Positions 1 through 9,071 of a stretch of DNA of 64,000 nucleotides are shown here, one piece after another. Below the pieces are notes generated by a model. It saw only the letters and a list, made by a program, of their open reading frames with translations, did no database searches and was not told where the DNA came from. Source of the stretch: Flavobacteriales bacterium (GTDB lineage Bacteria; Bacteroidota; Bacteroidia; Flavobacteriales_F; PHOS-HE28); the NCBI GenBank assembly GCA_016699575.1, contig CP064979.1:2232001-2296000 (forward strand), in the 5' to 3' direction. Every line of letters begins with the position of its first letter. Position 1 is the stretch's first letter. Made by a program: the position numbers and the translations under genes.

Positions 1-179
1 GCACCATCGTCGGCAGTGAGGGGGAGCGTTCGTGTACCTACCATGAGGTCAGCTTCACCACAGGCGCATTCACCCTGACCCCGCAGCCCACCTGTCCCGA
101 TGGCATCCCTTCGGAAGGGGTCGAACTCAGCGCCACCGTGCGCTATCAGCTGTTCGATGGCGGCTGGGTGAAGCAGTGA
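1..179 (+). CDS. C-terminal end of an unidentified protein (partial)
   Basis: An open frame enters from the left edge and ends at the TGA at 177-179, giving about 58 codons. The translated tail is rich in Thr, Pro and Ser and ends in DGGWVKQ. Two cysteines and alternating hydrophobic residues fit the end of an exported beta-rich protein, but no family can be named from this piece. No terminator is evident in the 194 bases before the next start codon. Confidence 0.5.
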   Translation, partial: TIVGSEGERSCTYHEVSFTTGAFTLTPQPTCPDGIPSEGVELSATVRYQLFDGGWVKQ

Positions 180-373
180 TCGGCACGGACCCGAGTGCCA
201 GTAAGGTTCCCCGCTGGTGGGTCCAGCATGCGCACCGTACGGATCATGCGTTGGGTGGGAACACTTGCGACATGAGGGCGGCTTGCCCCAGGAATGTGCG
301 AGCTTTGGTGAGGTATGTGCTTGACCTATGCCGCCATCGGCGTGAGCTGCGTCGAACTGCGAAAGCCGGACCA

Positions 374-1288
374 ATGGACCACGTGCGCCTTTCACTCTTC
401 TTCCTGGCGCTGATACCATTCGGCCTTATTGCCCAGGAACGGGATTGGGCCTTCGTACACCACACGCCGCGGAGCCAGTACATGTTCCCGCAGGAGGCAT
501 CACCAGTGTATGTGCTGCGCGGTGCTTCCGCGCTGCGCTCCGCCCCATCCACGGATGCACCCCTCATCATGTCACTTGCTCCGGGCCGGAGCGTGATCGT
601 GGAAGAAAGAATCCCGGACACGCTGGTGGTGGATGGCGTGCGCAGCAATTGGTACCGGGTGTCGGCCGGCGACCGCACTGGCTGGATCTGGGGCGGCAAC
701 CTGACGGGGCAAGCGTTCGGCGGCACTGCGGACCCGACGGTGAAGTTCTTCGCTGGCCTCGATCATGTGGTGCCGCCGGACACTTCGCGCATCGATGTCT
801 CCTTCCGCATCGTGGCTGTGAAGGACGGTAAGGAGATCGACCGGATCGTGGTGCGATCACCCGCATGGAGCTTCGAAGCGGTGCGCAACGCAGGCAACCT
901 CGGTCTTCGGAACGTGGACGATGTGATCCTTCTGGACGTGCCCTGCATCGGCGGCTGCGGCTGCACCACGGGTATGGTGGTGGTGTTCTGGAGCGGCGGC
1001 CGTTTCCACCACGTGGCCGATCTGCTCGGTTCGCCCGACGGGGACTACAGCACGGACGAGAACTTCATCTTTCCCTCGAACATCGAAGGCTTGCCGGGCG
1101 TGATCATCCGCGAGACGAGCAATTATTTGGATCCCGACGAGGAGAAAAGGAAGCGGGAAGAAGATGAAGAGGGCCCGTCGATCACGCGCACACTGGTCCG
1201 TGAATACCTGCGGTGGGACGGACGTGCCCTGATCCCGACCGGGAAGGACACGGAGCGGATGAGCTACCGGCTGTCGGTGGGCCATTGA
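374..1288 (+). CDS. Exported protein with bacterial SH3 domain
   Basis: The 304-residue product starts at an ATG followed directly by a signal peptide (MDHVRLSLFFLALIPFGLIAQ); the frame is open further upstream, but only this start puts the signal at the N-terminus. Residues about 50-115 look like a bacterial SH3 domain: VLRGASALRSAPSTDAPLI, then a WYRVSAGDRTGWIWG ending, as in SH3b/SH3_3 domains that bind peptidoglycan or other envelope ligands. The remainder contains a Cys-Gly-rich stretch (PCIGGCGCTTG) and a charged Glu/Arg/Lys segment near the C-terminus. It is probably periplasmic or surface-exposed. The ligand is unknown. Confidence 0.75.
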   Translation: MDHVRLSLFFLALIPFGLIAQERDWAFVHHTPRSQYMFPQEASPVYVLRGASALRSAPSTDAPLIMSLAPGRSVIVEERIPDTLVVDGVRSNWYRVSAGDRTGWIWGGNLTGQAFGGTADPTVKFFAGLDHVVPPDTSRIDVSFRIVAVKDGKEIDRIVVRSPAWSFEAVRNAGNLGLRNVDDVILLDVPCIGGCGCTTGMVVVFWSGGRFHHVADLLGSPDGDYSTDENFIFPSNIEGLPGVIIRETSNYLDPDEEKRKREEDEEGPSITRTLVREYLRWDGRALIPTGKDTERMSYRLSVGH

Positions 1289-1390
1289 ACCGCGCGGCCT
1301 CAGGAGCAGCCGGTCCTTGCTATTCGTCCTGCACGCCTAGCGACCGGATCCCGCATGTGCTGCCGGTCCGTCTGCTTACAGGTGGCGCGT

Positions 1391-2902
1391 TCACTGCTCC
1401 AGCGTCATCATCCGCGCGCTGCTGCCATCGCTGTAGCGCACGATCCGCAGGCCGTTGTACAGCGCATTCACCTGTTGCCCCAGCACATTGTAGCGGCCCG
1501 TTTCCACCTTGCTGGCTGATCGCTCCAACTGGGGCACACCGGTCACCAGGTCGGTACCGTACTTCACAAGGAACGCATCACCGTCACCGGCGGAGACGAG
1601 CAGTTCGGTTCCCACCAGCATCGATCCCAGAAAGGTGCCGGTGGCATAGCAATTCCCGTTGGGGTGGGTGGCGAGTCCGGCGCCGTGGTTGTTGTCGGTG
1701 CCACCGATCCGGGTCGCCCACAGGAAGCTTCCAGCCGGGTCCAGTTTGGTCAAGAAGACGTCCACCCCGCCATCACTGGTGAGACTGAAACCACCGACAT
1801 TGGTGCTGCCGGAGAAATCGCCGATGACGTATGGGTTCGCGTTGCTGTCCACGATGACCTCCCACCCCAGCTCCGATGAGGCGCCTCCCATCTTATAGGC
1901 CCATTGTACGACACCGGCGGTGTTGAATTTGGCGATGTACGCATCGGCGAAGAGGTTGCCGCTCGCCACGAGCGAGAATCCTCCGATCTGGAGCTGATCA
2001 TCGAAGCTTCCGACCATGTACGTGTTGCCTGCCGCATCGGCCGCCAAGCCCCATGCGTTCGCGATATTAGTGGACGTGACGGGGCTCTGTGCCCACTGGT
2101 CCACGCCCGCCGCGTCGTACTTGACCAGGAAGATGCTATAGCCGGTTCCAATGGTGAAGGAATTCATACCGGCATCCACGGTCCCGGTGGCGGTGCCCGT
2201 TACGTAACAATTGCCTACGGCATCCACCGCGAGTGCGCGACCATAGGATCCACCCGTGGCGGCGAGCACTCGGGTCCAGAGCGGTGTACCATCCGGATCC
2301 AACTTCACCAGGAATGCATCGGTGGAGCTGCTGGTGAAGGAATCTCCGGCCACCGTGAGGTTCTGGGTGAAGTAGCCCGTCACGAGTATGTTCCCATCGG
2401 CGTCAAGCCCGATGTCCTGCGGAAACTCCTCCAGCGTGCCGCCGAAAGCGGAGAACCACTGGACGTCACCATTGGCGTCCAGTTTGATGACGCAGACATC
2501 CCGCGAGTCGTTGTTGCTGGTGTACGTCGTGCCATCCACCGTGATCTGGACCGACCACCGTGCCAGCACGAAGCTGTTCCCCTGCTCATCCACCACGATC
2601 TTGTACGGCCGCTCGTCCGCTGCCCAACCGAATCCGCGCACCCAGATCCCGTTGCCCTGTTCATCATGCTTCGCCACGAAGACATCGTAGCTGCCAGCGC
2701 TGGTGATGGTCTGGGAGCCGACGGTGGTGGTGCCCGAGAACAGGCCGCAGGTATAGGCGTTGCCCAAGGCATCGACGCCCACGCCCTTGGAATTGGTTTC
2801 CGTTGGGTCTCCGAACCGGGTGGCGAAACCGATGGGCGGGACCTGGGCGCTGGCGCTCACCGTGAGCAGCAGAAAGGTTGATAGCGCGTAGAGGTTCTTC
2901 AT
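1391..2902 (-). CDS. Beta-propeller (SBBP-type) repeat protein, T9SS cargo
   Basis: The 503-residue product begins with a signal peptide (MKNLYALSTFLLLTVSASAQ), which decides the start. The body is made of about eight repeats of the kind DxxGNxYxxGxF...GxxxxTSxGxxDxFVxKxDxxGxxxWA, matching SBBP beta-propeller repeats of secreted bacterial proteins. The last 35 residues (GRYNVLGQQVNALYNG onward) resemble a short type A sorting domain, so export by the type IX system to the cell surface is inferred. A Bacteroidota-type promoter box lies 22 bases upstream. The function is unknown; proteins of this build are typically surface or adhesive. Confidence 0.8.
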   Translation of the reverse strand: MKNLYALSTFLLLTVSASAQVPPIGFATRFGDPTETNSKGVGVDALGNAYTCGLFSGTTTVGSQTITSAGSYDVFVAKHDEQGNGIWVRGFGWAADERPYKIVVDEQGNSFVLARWSVQITVDGTTYTSNNDSRDVCVIKLDANGDVQWFSAFGGTLEEFPQDIGLDADGNILVTGYFTQNLTVAGDSFTSSSTDAFLVKLDPDGTPLWTRVLAATGGSYGRALAVDAVGNCYVTGTATGTVDAGMNSFTIGTGYSIFLVKYDAAGVDQWAQSPVTSTNIANAWGLAADAAGNTYMVGSFDDQLQIGGFSLVASGNLFADAYIAKFNTAGVVQWAYKMGGASSELGWEVIVDSNANPYVIGDFSGSTNVGGFSLTSDGGVDVFLTKLDPAGSFLWATRIGGTDNNHGAGLATHPNGNCYATGTFLGSMLVGTELLVSAGDGDAFLVKYGTDLVTGVPQLERSASKVETGRYNVLGQQVNALYNGLRIVRYSDGSSARMMTLEQ

Positions 2903-2923
2903 CCTGTTGGTGGTGTGTGCGAA

Positions 2924-2931
2924 CGAAGATA
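2924..2931 (-). promoter_or_regulatory. Putative -7 promoter element (TATCTTCG)
   Basis: Read on the minus strand the octamer is TATCTTCG, one base from the Bacteroidota -7 consensus TAnnTTTG. It ends 22 bases before the ATG of the beta-propeller cargo gene. No convincing -33 TTTG was seen, so this rests on position and on recurrence of the motif in the window. Confidence 0.4.
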
Positions 2932-3062
2932 GATGCTTGATTCTTGGGGCTTCCTCAGCCCACCGCAGGCTGTCCCCCACATTACCGCAGGCTTGTCGCG
3001 CTGTCGATTCCTTGGCCCCGGCCCAAGAGTCCACCCGGGGCTCATCCGGGCAACTTGTTCGA

Positions 3063-3149
3063 TCAGTGCTGGTCGATGAAGGCGTTGAAGGCCTCCACGG
3101 CGATCGGACTGGTGAACGGGGCTTGATGCAATTCGAAGAAGCTGCGCAC
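3063..3149 (-). pseudogene. Possible C-terminal remnant of a minus-strand gene
   Basis: A minus-strand frame of about 28 codons reads SFFELHQAPFTSPIAVEAFN and continues to a TGA at 3063-3065. It is blocked by a stop just upstream (3150-3152). The residue pattern is protein-like and vaguely like the last helix of alpha/beta hydrolases, but it is too short to assign. It abuts a plus-strand gene fragment, which supports a deletion scar. Confidence 0.25.
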
Positions 3150-3235
3150 TCAGCTTCCTGTATGTCGGTATCTATTGGAACAACCATCATCATCTTTTCC
3201 AGGCCGCACGGTCGGTCACCGGCCATCTGCTGGAT
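3150..3235 (+). pseudogene. Fragment of a TMEM175/DUF1211 family channel gene
   Basis: The plus-strand frame reads SFLYVGIYWNNHHHLFQAAR followed by SVTGHLL. This is the highly conserved core of TMEM175 (DUF1211) potassium channel-like proteins, where an LSF.YVGIYWNNHHH segment closes one transmembrane helix and starts the next. Only about 28 residues remain of a protein normally near 200 residues. The frame runs on without a stop into the DinB-like fragment that follows, and no start codon exists upstream before the in-frame TGA at 3113-3115. It is therefore a remnant. Confidence 0.55.
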
Positions 3236-3580
3236 CCCGCGAACAACAACCTCGCCCGTTTCATTCGCTTGCAGGCGGTGGATCACTTGCGCTTCGAGCC
3301 ATACGCGCAGGAAGAGCGGGTGCGCGCGAACGGCTACGCCGATGCTGATCGGATCGACCTGCTGGAGTTGTGGGCGCGGTACAACCTGCACATCGCGCAT
3401 GTGATGGACCGCGTTCCGGAGGCGATTGCATTGGAGCCGGGCACGGATCGCGCTCCAATGGGCAGCACCTATGCGGCACTACCGCCGGATGCCGTACCGA
3501 CGCTGGATCGGCTCATGCGCGATTGCGTGGGGCACCTGAAGCACCACCTGCGGCAGATCGATCCGCGACTGGTCGGCTAG
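3236..3580 (+). pseudogene. C-terminal part of a DinB-like gene
   Basis: This stretch encodes about 114 residues that look like the second half of a DinB/YfiT-type four-helix-bundle protein: DPANNNLARFIRLQ, then ELWARYNLHIAHVM, and a C-terminal DCVGHLKHHLRQID, where the two late histidines match the usual metal-ligand region. The N-terminal helices are missing; in their place, in the same frame, is a piece of a TMEM175-type gene. A TTG at 3269 could start a 103-residue product, but it would lack half of the fold. I treat it as a decayed gene. Confidence 0.5.
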
Positions 3581-3602
3581 GGAACCGACGGCGATCACAG
3601 CG

Positions 3603-5426
3603 CTACTTCGCGGCGCCTGCTGGTTCCTTCTCCAACTCGGCCACAATCCGCGTCGCATTCGGGTTCTTCGGATCCATCGCCAAGGTGCGCTTGTAGAATT
3701 CCAGGGCCTGCTTCTTGTCGCCGAGCTTCAGGCACGCTTCCGCGTAGCTGTCGTACACGTTGGCACTCTTTGGATAGAGCTGCATGTTGATGAAGAAGAG
3801 GTCGCGCGCCCGCTCAACTCTGCCAGTGTTCATCAACTGGTATCCGAACATGTTCAGCGCTTGCTCATCCACCGCTTCGTCGTTGGGGTTGGCGGACTTA
3901 ATGGTCGTGTAGGCTTGCAGAGCCGCATCACGATCACCGCGCAGCACGGACTCGAATGGGATGCGCTCATCGTCCTTCATGCGCGACAGCGTCGAGATCA
4001 CATCACCGGTTTTCGTTTCACTCACCTGCAAGGTCATCGCGCCCGCAGCGTCCTTCAAGAAGCGCCGACTGCGTTCATCCGTCCTGCCTACGAACTCACC
4101 GTCGCCGATGTGAACAAGCTCTGTGGGCGGTTCGCGCAGTGGCTCGCGGTAGAGCTTGCCGTTGCGCAGGGCGATGGTGACGAGGTTGTCGCTGCCGTTC
4201 CTGTACCGCCCGGTGAAGGCGCGCAGTTGAACCGTGTCCATCGGCACCTCCTTGTGTTGTGGAACGAACTCGGGCCAGTCATAGGCGCGCGCGATGGAAC
4301 GGATGACCTCGAACATGAATTCCGGCTGGTTGGCATTGATGAGGACCACCGCGCCCTTGCCGTTCTTGACATGTCCGTAGATCTGGCCGCAGAAGCCCTC
4401 ATTCCAGCCGCCGTGCTCGAAGTAGCGCTCGCTGCCTTTGTTGTGCAGCATCAATCCCACGGCCGTGTTCGGGTCGAGATACGGCTCCACCATCTGCATG
4501 GCGGTGGCGCGGCGCAGCACCCTGCCGCTGTCGGTGGCGATCGTCCGCTGCAGGTCGATGACGAAATGCGCGAGGTCGGTGGCGTTGGTCCACAGGCCGT
4601 CGGGCGAGATCTCCGGGTAGATGTGCCACTTGCCGACCGTCATTGAACCGTCGGGCACATAACCACTGGCAGCGTTGTGCTCCATGGCGGCGGGCATGGG
4701 TTGTTCATAGGTGCTGCTTGTCATTTCCAGCGGTTGCAGTACAAGGTCGTGCATGTGCTGTGGAATGGTGCCGCCCTTCTTGTCGAGGATCAATTGCGAT
4801 GCGACACAGTACCCGCCGCCGGAGTAACGCCACCCCGTGCCCGGTGTCTGATCCACCACCACGGGCGGCGAATTCGCTGGCGCTTCGCCGTTGAGGATGT
4901 TCACCAGCGTGGGCAACGGTTCGCCATGACGGTATCCTTGGAAACCGTGCACAGTGGTTCCAGCGACATGGCCAAGCAGTCGTTTCAGCGTGACCTTCTC
5001 CGTAGCGGTGAACTCGTTCTCCCGCATCTTCCACGTGGTGAGCATCGTGTTCACGTCCGCATCGATATCCAGCGCGCCTTGCTCCGCGAGCTTCAACACG
5101 GCCATGGCAAAGACCGGTTTGCTGATGGACGCTGCTTGGAACAAGGTGCTGTCCGTGACCGGTCGTTTGCTGGTGGTGTCCATCACGCCGTAGCTCTTTG
5201 TCCATGCGATCCTGAAGTCATCGATGATGGCGATGCTGACGCCCGGAACGCCGTAGTGCTTCATCCGTTCCTCGATGGTCCAGGTGCTATCACCTTCGAT
5301 CACTACGGGTGTGCAGAGGCCAGTCTCCACATGGCGGCGGATGAATTCGTTGGGGTCATCCGTTCGCGTGGGCGTTTGGCAGGCTGCGAAGAGGATGGCG
5401 ACGAACAGTAGGGCAGCGGATCTCAT
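3603..5426 (-). CDS. Serine beta-lactamase-like lipoprotein with C-terminal TPR region
   Basis: The 607-residue product has a lipoprotein signal (LLFVAILFAACQ, Cys16). A class C beta-lactamase/penicillin-binding-like domain follows: the nucleophile motif SxxK is S100-ISK103 (AASISKPVFAM), a YSGGGY element near residue 200 stands in the place of the usual YxN motif, and HGGWNEGF near 315 matches the HxG region. About the last 110 residues (NMFGYQLMNTGRVERARDLF..., FYKRTLAMDPKNPNA) look like tetratricopeptide repeats. Such proteins are usually periplasmic serine hydrolases, esterases or peptidases; beta-lactam resistance cannot be inferred. The Asn-to-Gly change in the second motif suggests a non-lactamase role. 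Confidence 0.85.
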   Translation of the reverse strand: MRSAALLFVAILFAACQTPTRTDDPNEFIRRHVETGLCTPVVIEGDSTWTIEERMKHYGVPGVSIAIIDDFRIAWTKSYGVMDTTSKRPVTDSTLFQAASISKPVFAMAVLKLAEQGALDIDADVNTMLTTWKMRENEFTATEKVTLKRLLGHVAGTTVHGFQGYRHGEPLPTLVNILNGEAPANSPPVVVDQTPGTGWRYSGGGYCVASQLILDKKGGTIPQHMHDLVLQPLEMTSSTYEQPMPAAMEHNAASGYVPDGSMTVGKWHIYPEISPDGLWTNATDLAHFVIDLQRTIATDSGRVLRRATAMQMVEPYLDPNTAVGLMLHNKGSERYFEHGGWNEGFCGQIYGHVKNGKGAVVLINANQPEFMFEVIRSIARAYDWPEFVPQHKEVPMDTVQLRAFTGRYRNGSDNLVTIALRNGKLYREPLREPPTELVHIGDGEFVGRTDERSRRFLKDAAGAMTLQVSETKTGDVISTLSRMKDDERIPFESVLRGDRDAALQAYTTIKSANPNDEAVDEQALNMFGYQLMNTGRVERARDLFFINMQLYPKSANVYDSYAEACLKLGDKKQALEFYKRTLAMDPKNPNATRIVAELEKEPAGAAK

Positions 5427-5495
5427 GCGATGAAGTTGTTCGAAGGCGAAGGTGGTTCGATCGGTCCAGTTCGTCCGACCGGTGTGAGCGGTGGT

Positions 5496-6581
5496 TCAGG
5501 TCTTCAAGTCGAATGCTGCCTGCGCTCGTGACCTCCCGTTCACCATTACCTCCACCACATGCTCCCCGGCGTAGTGCTTCCGTGTGCTGAAGTCCACGAT
5601 GCGCTGGCGTTTGCTCAATTGTATCGAGGCTTTCGCGGGTAACTCGAGCTCCTTCAGCTTGAAGACCTTCTTCGAGGTGCCACCACTTGCTTTGCGGTAG
5701 TGGACTGCATAGTCGATGACGAGTTGTTGCGTCCGTATGGCTTCGGAAGTCACGGTGAAGGAGAATTCCAAGGTGTCGCCGAGTTTCAAACGTTTCGGCG
5801 ATAGGACCAGGTCATCGACGCGCACCTTCACCTTGCTGTCGAATGCGAAGAGCGCGAGCGCGTCCACGTTCCCCGCTTTGATCAGCGTGCGGCTGGCGTG
5901 TTTGGCGATCCACGCGGTGTGTGGGTGTTTATGGTCCCACGAGCGCAGCACGTCGATCATGTACGCTGGATGGTCTTTGCTGAAATCGTTCAAGTGATTG
6001 GCGACGGACTTGCGCACGTAGAGCGAATCGTCAGCGCGTAGGCGTTCCAGGATCGGTGTCGTGAGCTTCGGGTCCTTGAGCACGGCATCCAGGCGGAACG
6101 ACCACGGCAAACGCGGTCGGCTTCCTTCAGAAGCGAGGCGGCGCACATGCTCGCTGTCATCTTCAGCCCAGCCGCGCATCACCTTCAGTGTGCCTTTCGC
6201 ATCGCGGCGGAAGAACTCGCGCACGGCGAACTCCGAAGAGCCGAAGGATGTGAAGTACTTCAGCGCATCGAGCGAGAAGGCGGGATCATCGTGCCCGAAT
6301 TGCCCAACGAAGTCCGGGTAGAGCAGCGAAGTGTAGCCCCTCGGCATGCGTTCGGCCACTTCCTTCAACGCGTTCACTGACTTGCGGAGGTCAGAAGGCA
6401 GGTGCTTGCGCAGCGTGATGCTCGCATGGCGCATACGGGCATTGAGTTCGCGCCCTTCATTACCATCGAGCAGATCCTTCACCAAGGCTGCGCGTTCCAC
6501 TTTGGGCGTGGCGACTTCCACCTCTTTTGCCAGGCGTTCGAAATACGCCCGGTTGAACATCTCTTTCAATTGGTCGGCCAT
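5496..6581 (-). CDS. AlkD-like DNA alkylation repair protein (HEAT repeats)
   Basis: The 361-residue product resembles the AlkC/AlkD family of HEAT-repeat DNA glycosylases, which remove N3- and N7-alkylated purines by recognising the distorted backbone. Signature stretches are EGSRPRLPWSFRL, DSLYVRKSVANHLND, DHPAYMIDVLRSW and HPHTAWIAKHASRTLIKAG. The last roughly 110 residues form a beta-rich tail (LEFSFTVTSEAIRTQQLVID, YAGEHVVEVMVNGR), as seen in longer members. It lies between a minus-strand hydrolase and a divergent GH3 gene, so it probably has its own promoter. Family assignment is firm; exact lesion specificity is not. Confidence 0.82.
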   Translation of the reverse strand: MADQLKEMFNRAYFERLAKEVEVATPKVERAALVKDLLDGNEGRELNARMRHASITLRKHLPSDLRKSVNALKEVAERMPRGYTSLLYPDFVGQFGHDDPAFSLDALKYFTSFGSSEFAVREFFRRDAKGTLKVMRGWAEDDSEHVRRLASEGSRPRLPWSFRLDAVLKDPKLTTPILERLRADDSLYVRKSVANHLNDFSKDHPAYMIDVLRSWDHKHPHTAWIAKHASRTLIKAGNVDALALFAFDSKVKVRVDDLVLSPKRLKLGDTLEFSFTVTSEAIRTQQLVIDYAVHYRKASGGTSKKVFKLKELELPAKASIQLSKRQRIVDFSTRKHYAGEHVVEVMVNGRSRAQAAFDLKT

Positions 6582-6647
6582 GCGGCGAAGATGCGCTCAT
6601 GGCATGCACCGTAGCTTCTTTCACGGATCGGTACACCTTAGCGCCCG

Positions 6648-8126
6648 ATGCTCAAGTCGGCCATAGCCAGCCCGTATGCCCGAATTGTGACCCAAGCCGT
6701 TCTGCGGCGGGCCATCGATGCCGTGGCCACACAACGAGCGGTTCTCAAGCAGTTGTTGGCGGCAGGGACGCGCACGGCTTTCGGCCGTGACCATGGCCTG
6801 GACAATGTTCACGACCATGCGTCATTGGTTCAGGCCGTGCCGCTGCGTGATTACGAAGGCTTTCGGCCCTATGTGGAACGCATCATCGGTGGCGAGCAGG
6901 ATGTGCTCTGGCCCGGCGCACCGCTGTACCTGTGCAAGACCAGCGGCACCACCAGCGGAGCGAAGTACATCCCGATAACCCGGGCGAGCCTGCCCAATCA
7001 CATCCAGAGCGCCAAGCGCGCGCTGTTGGCCCACATCGCGCACAGCGGCAACGCCGACTTCGTCGGTGGCAAGATGATCTTCCTGCAAGGCAGTCCGGCG
7101 CTCGACCGCAAAGGCACCATCCCGATGGGCCGCCTCAGCGGCATTGTGGCCAACCACGTGCCCCGCTACTTGCTGAAGAACCGCCTGCCCAGCTATGCCG
7201 TGAACACGATCCCCGACTGGGAAACGAAGGTGGATGCGATCGTGGACGAAACGCTGCGCCACGACATGCGCTTGATCAGCGGCATACCGGCGTGGGTGCA
7301 GATGTACTTCGAGCGGTTGCTGGAACGAAGCGGCAAACGCACGGTGAAGGACGTCTTCCCCAACTTCTCGCTGTTCGTGTACGGCGGCGTGAACTATGCA
7401 CCGTACCGCGCGCGCATGGAGTCACTGATCGGAGCACGCGTGCCCAGTGTGGAGCTCTTCCCCGCCAGCGAAGGCTTCATCGCCTACCAGGACAAGGACG
7501 GCCGTGACGGACTTCTGCTCGTACTGGACAATGGCATCTACTACGGCTTTTTGCCGATGAACGGCAACGCACCCGGCACGCGTCCGCTCTCCATTGATGA
7601 AGTGCAACTGGGCGTCAACTATGCGCTTGTCCTCTACACGAACGCCGGACTGTGGGGCTACGAGATCGGCGACACGGTGAAGTTCGTGTCGCTGTCGCCC
7701 CCGCGCGTTATCGTTACCGGCCGCACCAAGCATTACACCAGTGCCTTCGGTGAGCACGTCATCGGGGAGGAAGTGGAGAGCGCGCTGCGCACGGCCATTG
7801 AGCAGCTGCCCTGCGAAGTGACCGAGTTCACCATGGCGCCGCAGCTCACCCCCGCCGAAGGGCTCCCGTACCACGAGTGGTTCATCGAGTTCGCCGCGCC
7901 GCCTTCCGACCTGTCGCGGTTCGCGGTGCTTATCGACCAGGCTTTGCAAGCGCGCAATCCCTACTACAAGGATCTCATCACCGGTAGCGTGCTACGACCG
8001 TTGGTCATTACAAGCGTTGCTCGCGGGGGCTTCACAGCATGGATGAAAGCACGCGGCATGAACGACGCACAGAGCAAGATGCCGCGGTTGGCGAACGACC
8101 GCCGGTTCGTTGAGGGGCTGTCGTAG
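6648..8126 (+). CDS. GH3 auxin-responsive promoter family protein (acyl-adenylate-forming)
   Basis: The 492-residue product matches the bacterial branch of the GH3 family within the ANL adenylate-forming superfamily. The AMP-binding motif LCKTSGTTSGAKYIPIT starts near residue 95, and a later GLWGYEIGDTVKF segment matches the conserved adenylate-site region; KHYTSAFGEHVIGEEVE belongs to the C-terminal lid. Plant GH3 enzymes conjugate acyl acids to amino acids; the substrate of bacteroidotal members is not established. Length is typical. It is divergent from the AlkD-like gene and convergent with the ComF gene, which ends six bases beyond it. Confidence 0.88.
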   Translation: MLKSAIASPYARIVTQAVLRRAIDAVATQRAVLKQLLAAGTRTAFGRDHGLDNVHDHASLVQAVPLRDYEGFRPYVERIIGGEQDVLWPGAPLYLCKTSGTTSGAKYIPITRASLPNHIQSAKRALLAHIAHSGNADFVGGKMIFLQGSPALDRKGTIPMGRLSGIVANHVPRYLLKNRLPSYAVNTIPDWETKVDAIVDETLRHDMRLISGIPAWVQMYFERLLERSGKRTVKDVFPNFSLFVYGGVNYAPYRARMESLIGARVPSVELFPASEGFIAYQDKDGRDGLLLVLDNGIYYGFLPMNGNAPGTRPLSIDEVQLGVNYALVLYTNAGLWGYEIGDTVKFVSLSPPRVIVTGRTKHYTSAFGEHVIGEEVESALRTAIEQLPCEVTEFTMAPQLTPAEGLPYHEWFIEFAAPPSDLSRFAVLIDQALQARNPYYKDLITGSVLRPLVITSVARGGFTAWMKARGMNDAQSKMPRLANDRRFVEGLS

Positions 8127-8132
8127 CCAGGG

Positions 8133-8828
8133 TCACGCGTGGGCCGCGGTGAGCACGCTCACGCGCATGCCGGGCAAGGCGAGCAGGGCTTGTGCGCAAC
8201 TCTCAAGGGTGGCGCCCGTTGTCACCACATCGTCGATCAGCAGCACGTGGGCCCCGGTCGGCGCCGTGTTGTCGTCCACTTTGAACGCGGTCCGCACGTT
8301 GCGCCAACGTTCCAAGCGGCCGCGTTGCGTTTGCGTCGCAGTGTGGACCACGCGCAACAGTGATCCCCCTGCGGGTTGCAAAGGCCAAACCTCACGCAAG
8401 CCATTGACCAATAGCTGGGCCTGGTTGTAGCCCCGCATCCTCTCTTTCCGCCGGTGGAGGGGCACGGGCATTACGGCATCCACGCCGGCGAAAAGCGGGC
8501 TGTCCTTGGCGGCTTCACCCATCATGCGTCCCAGTCCGACACCGATCCGCCGGTCCCCTTTGTATTTCAACCGGTGCAGCATGTGCTGCACTCGGCCTCC
8601 GCTCTGGAAACGCAGCAACGAAGCGGCACCGCCCAGTTCCACGCGGCCCCAGAACAAGCGGGCCACGGGGTTGCGCGCGTCGCTCATGGCGTGCGTGTAC
8701 GGCAGGTCGCCAACGCAGAGCATGCAGAGGTGCCGCTCGGTGCTGTTCAACGGCCTGTCGCAACCAGGGCAGCAGCGCGGCATGATCAACGAGACCATGG
8801 CATCGGCATAATTGGACCAGGTGGCCAT
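8133..8828 (-). CDS. ComF family protein (phosphoribosyltransferase-like)
   Basis: The 231-residue product begins MATWSNYADAM. An N-terminal zinc-ribbon-like region has four cysteines in the pattern CCPGC...CMLC near residues 18-40. The C-terminal half is a type I phosphoribosyltransferase fold with the PRPP-binding loop VLLIDDVVTTGATLESC and the conserved DAVMPVPLHRRKERMRGYNQA. ComF proteins are linked to DNA uptake in naturally competent bacteria, but in Bacteroidota the role is unproven. I chose this start because the frame upstream lacks family similarity and the resulting length is usual for ComF. Confidence 0.88.
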   Translation of the reverse strand: MATWSNYADAMVSLIMPRCCPGCDRPLNSTERHLCMLCVGDLPYTHAMSDARNPVARLFWGRVELGGAASLLRFQSGGRVQHMLHRLKYKGDRRIGVGLGRMMGEAAKDSPLFAGVDAVMPVPLHRRKERMRGYNQAQLLVNGLREVWPLQPAGGSLLRVVHTATQTQRGRLERWRNVRTAFKVDDNTAPTGAHVLLIDDVVTTGATLESCAQALLALPGMRVSVLTAAHA

Positions 8829-9018
8829 CGCGATCCGCAAAGTAGCTCCCCGCCGCCAAGTGCGATCCGCCCAACGGCCCGAACGCGCCGACAGGCGGTG
8901 ATGTGCTGCCTGCGTAGAGCCGATAGCCGTCGACCAGTGCCGGCCCAAAGCCATCACCGGGTTCAATACTTTGTTGGTAACCGCGTTATCCCTTGAAAAG
9001 CCTCCGATGCACCGGGGG

Positions 9019-9026
9019 TACCTTCG
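9019..9026 (+). promoter_or_regulatory. Putative -7 promoter element (TACCTTCG)
   Basis: TACCTTCG matches TAnnTTTG except for one T to C change. It sits 45 bases before the ATG at 9072, in the gap between the divergent ComF and coiled-coil genes, so it could drive the plus-strand gene. Confidence 0.35.
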
Positions 9027-9071
9027 CCACCTGAACCATACCGAACCAGGCGCCTACGCCGACCTCTACCG

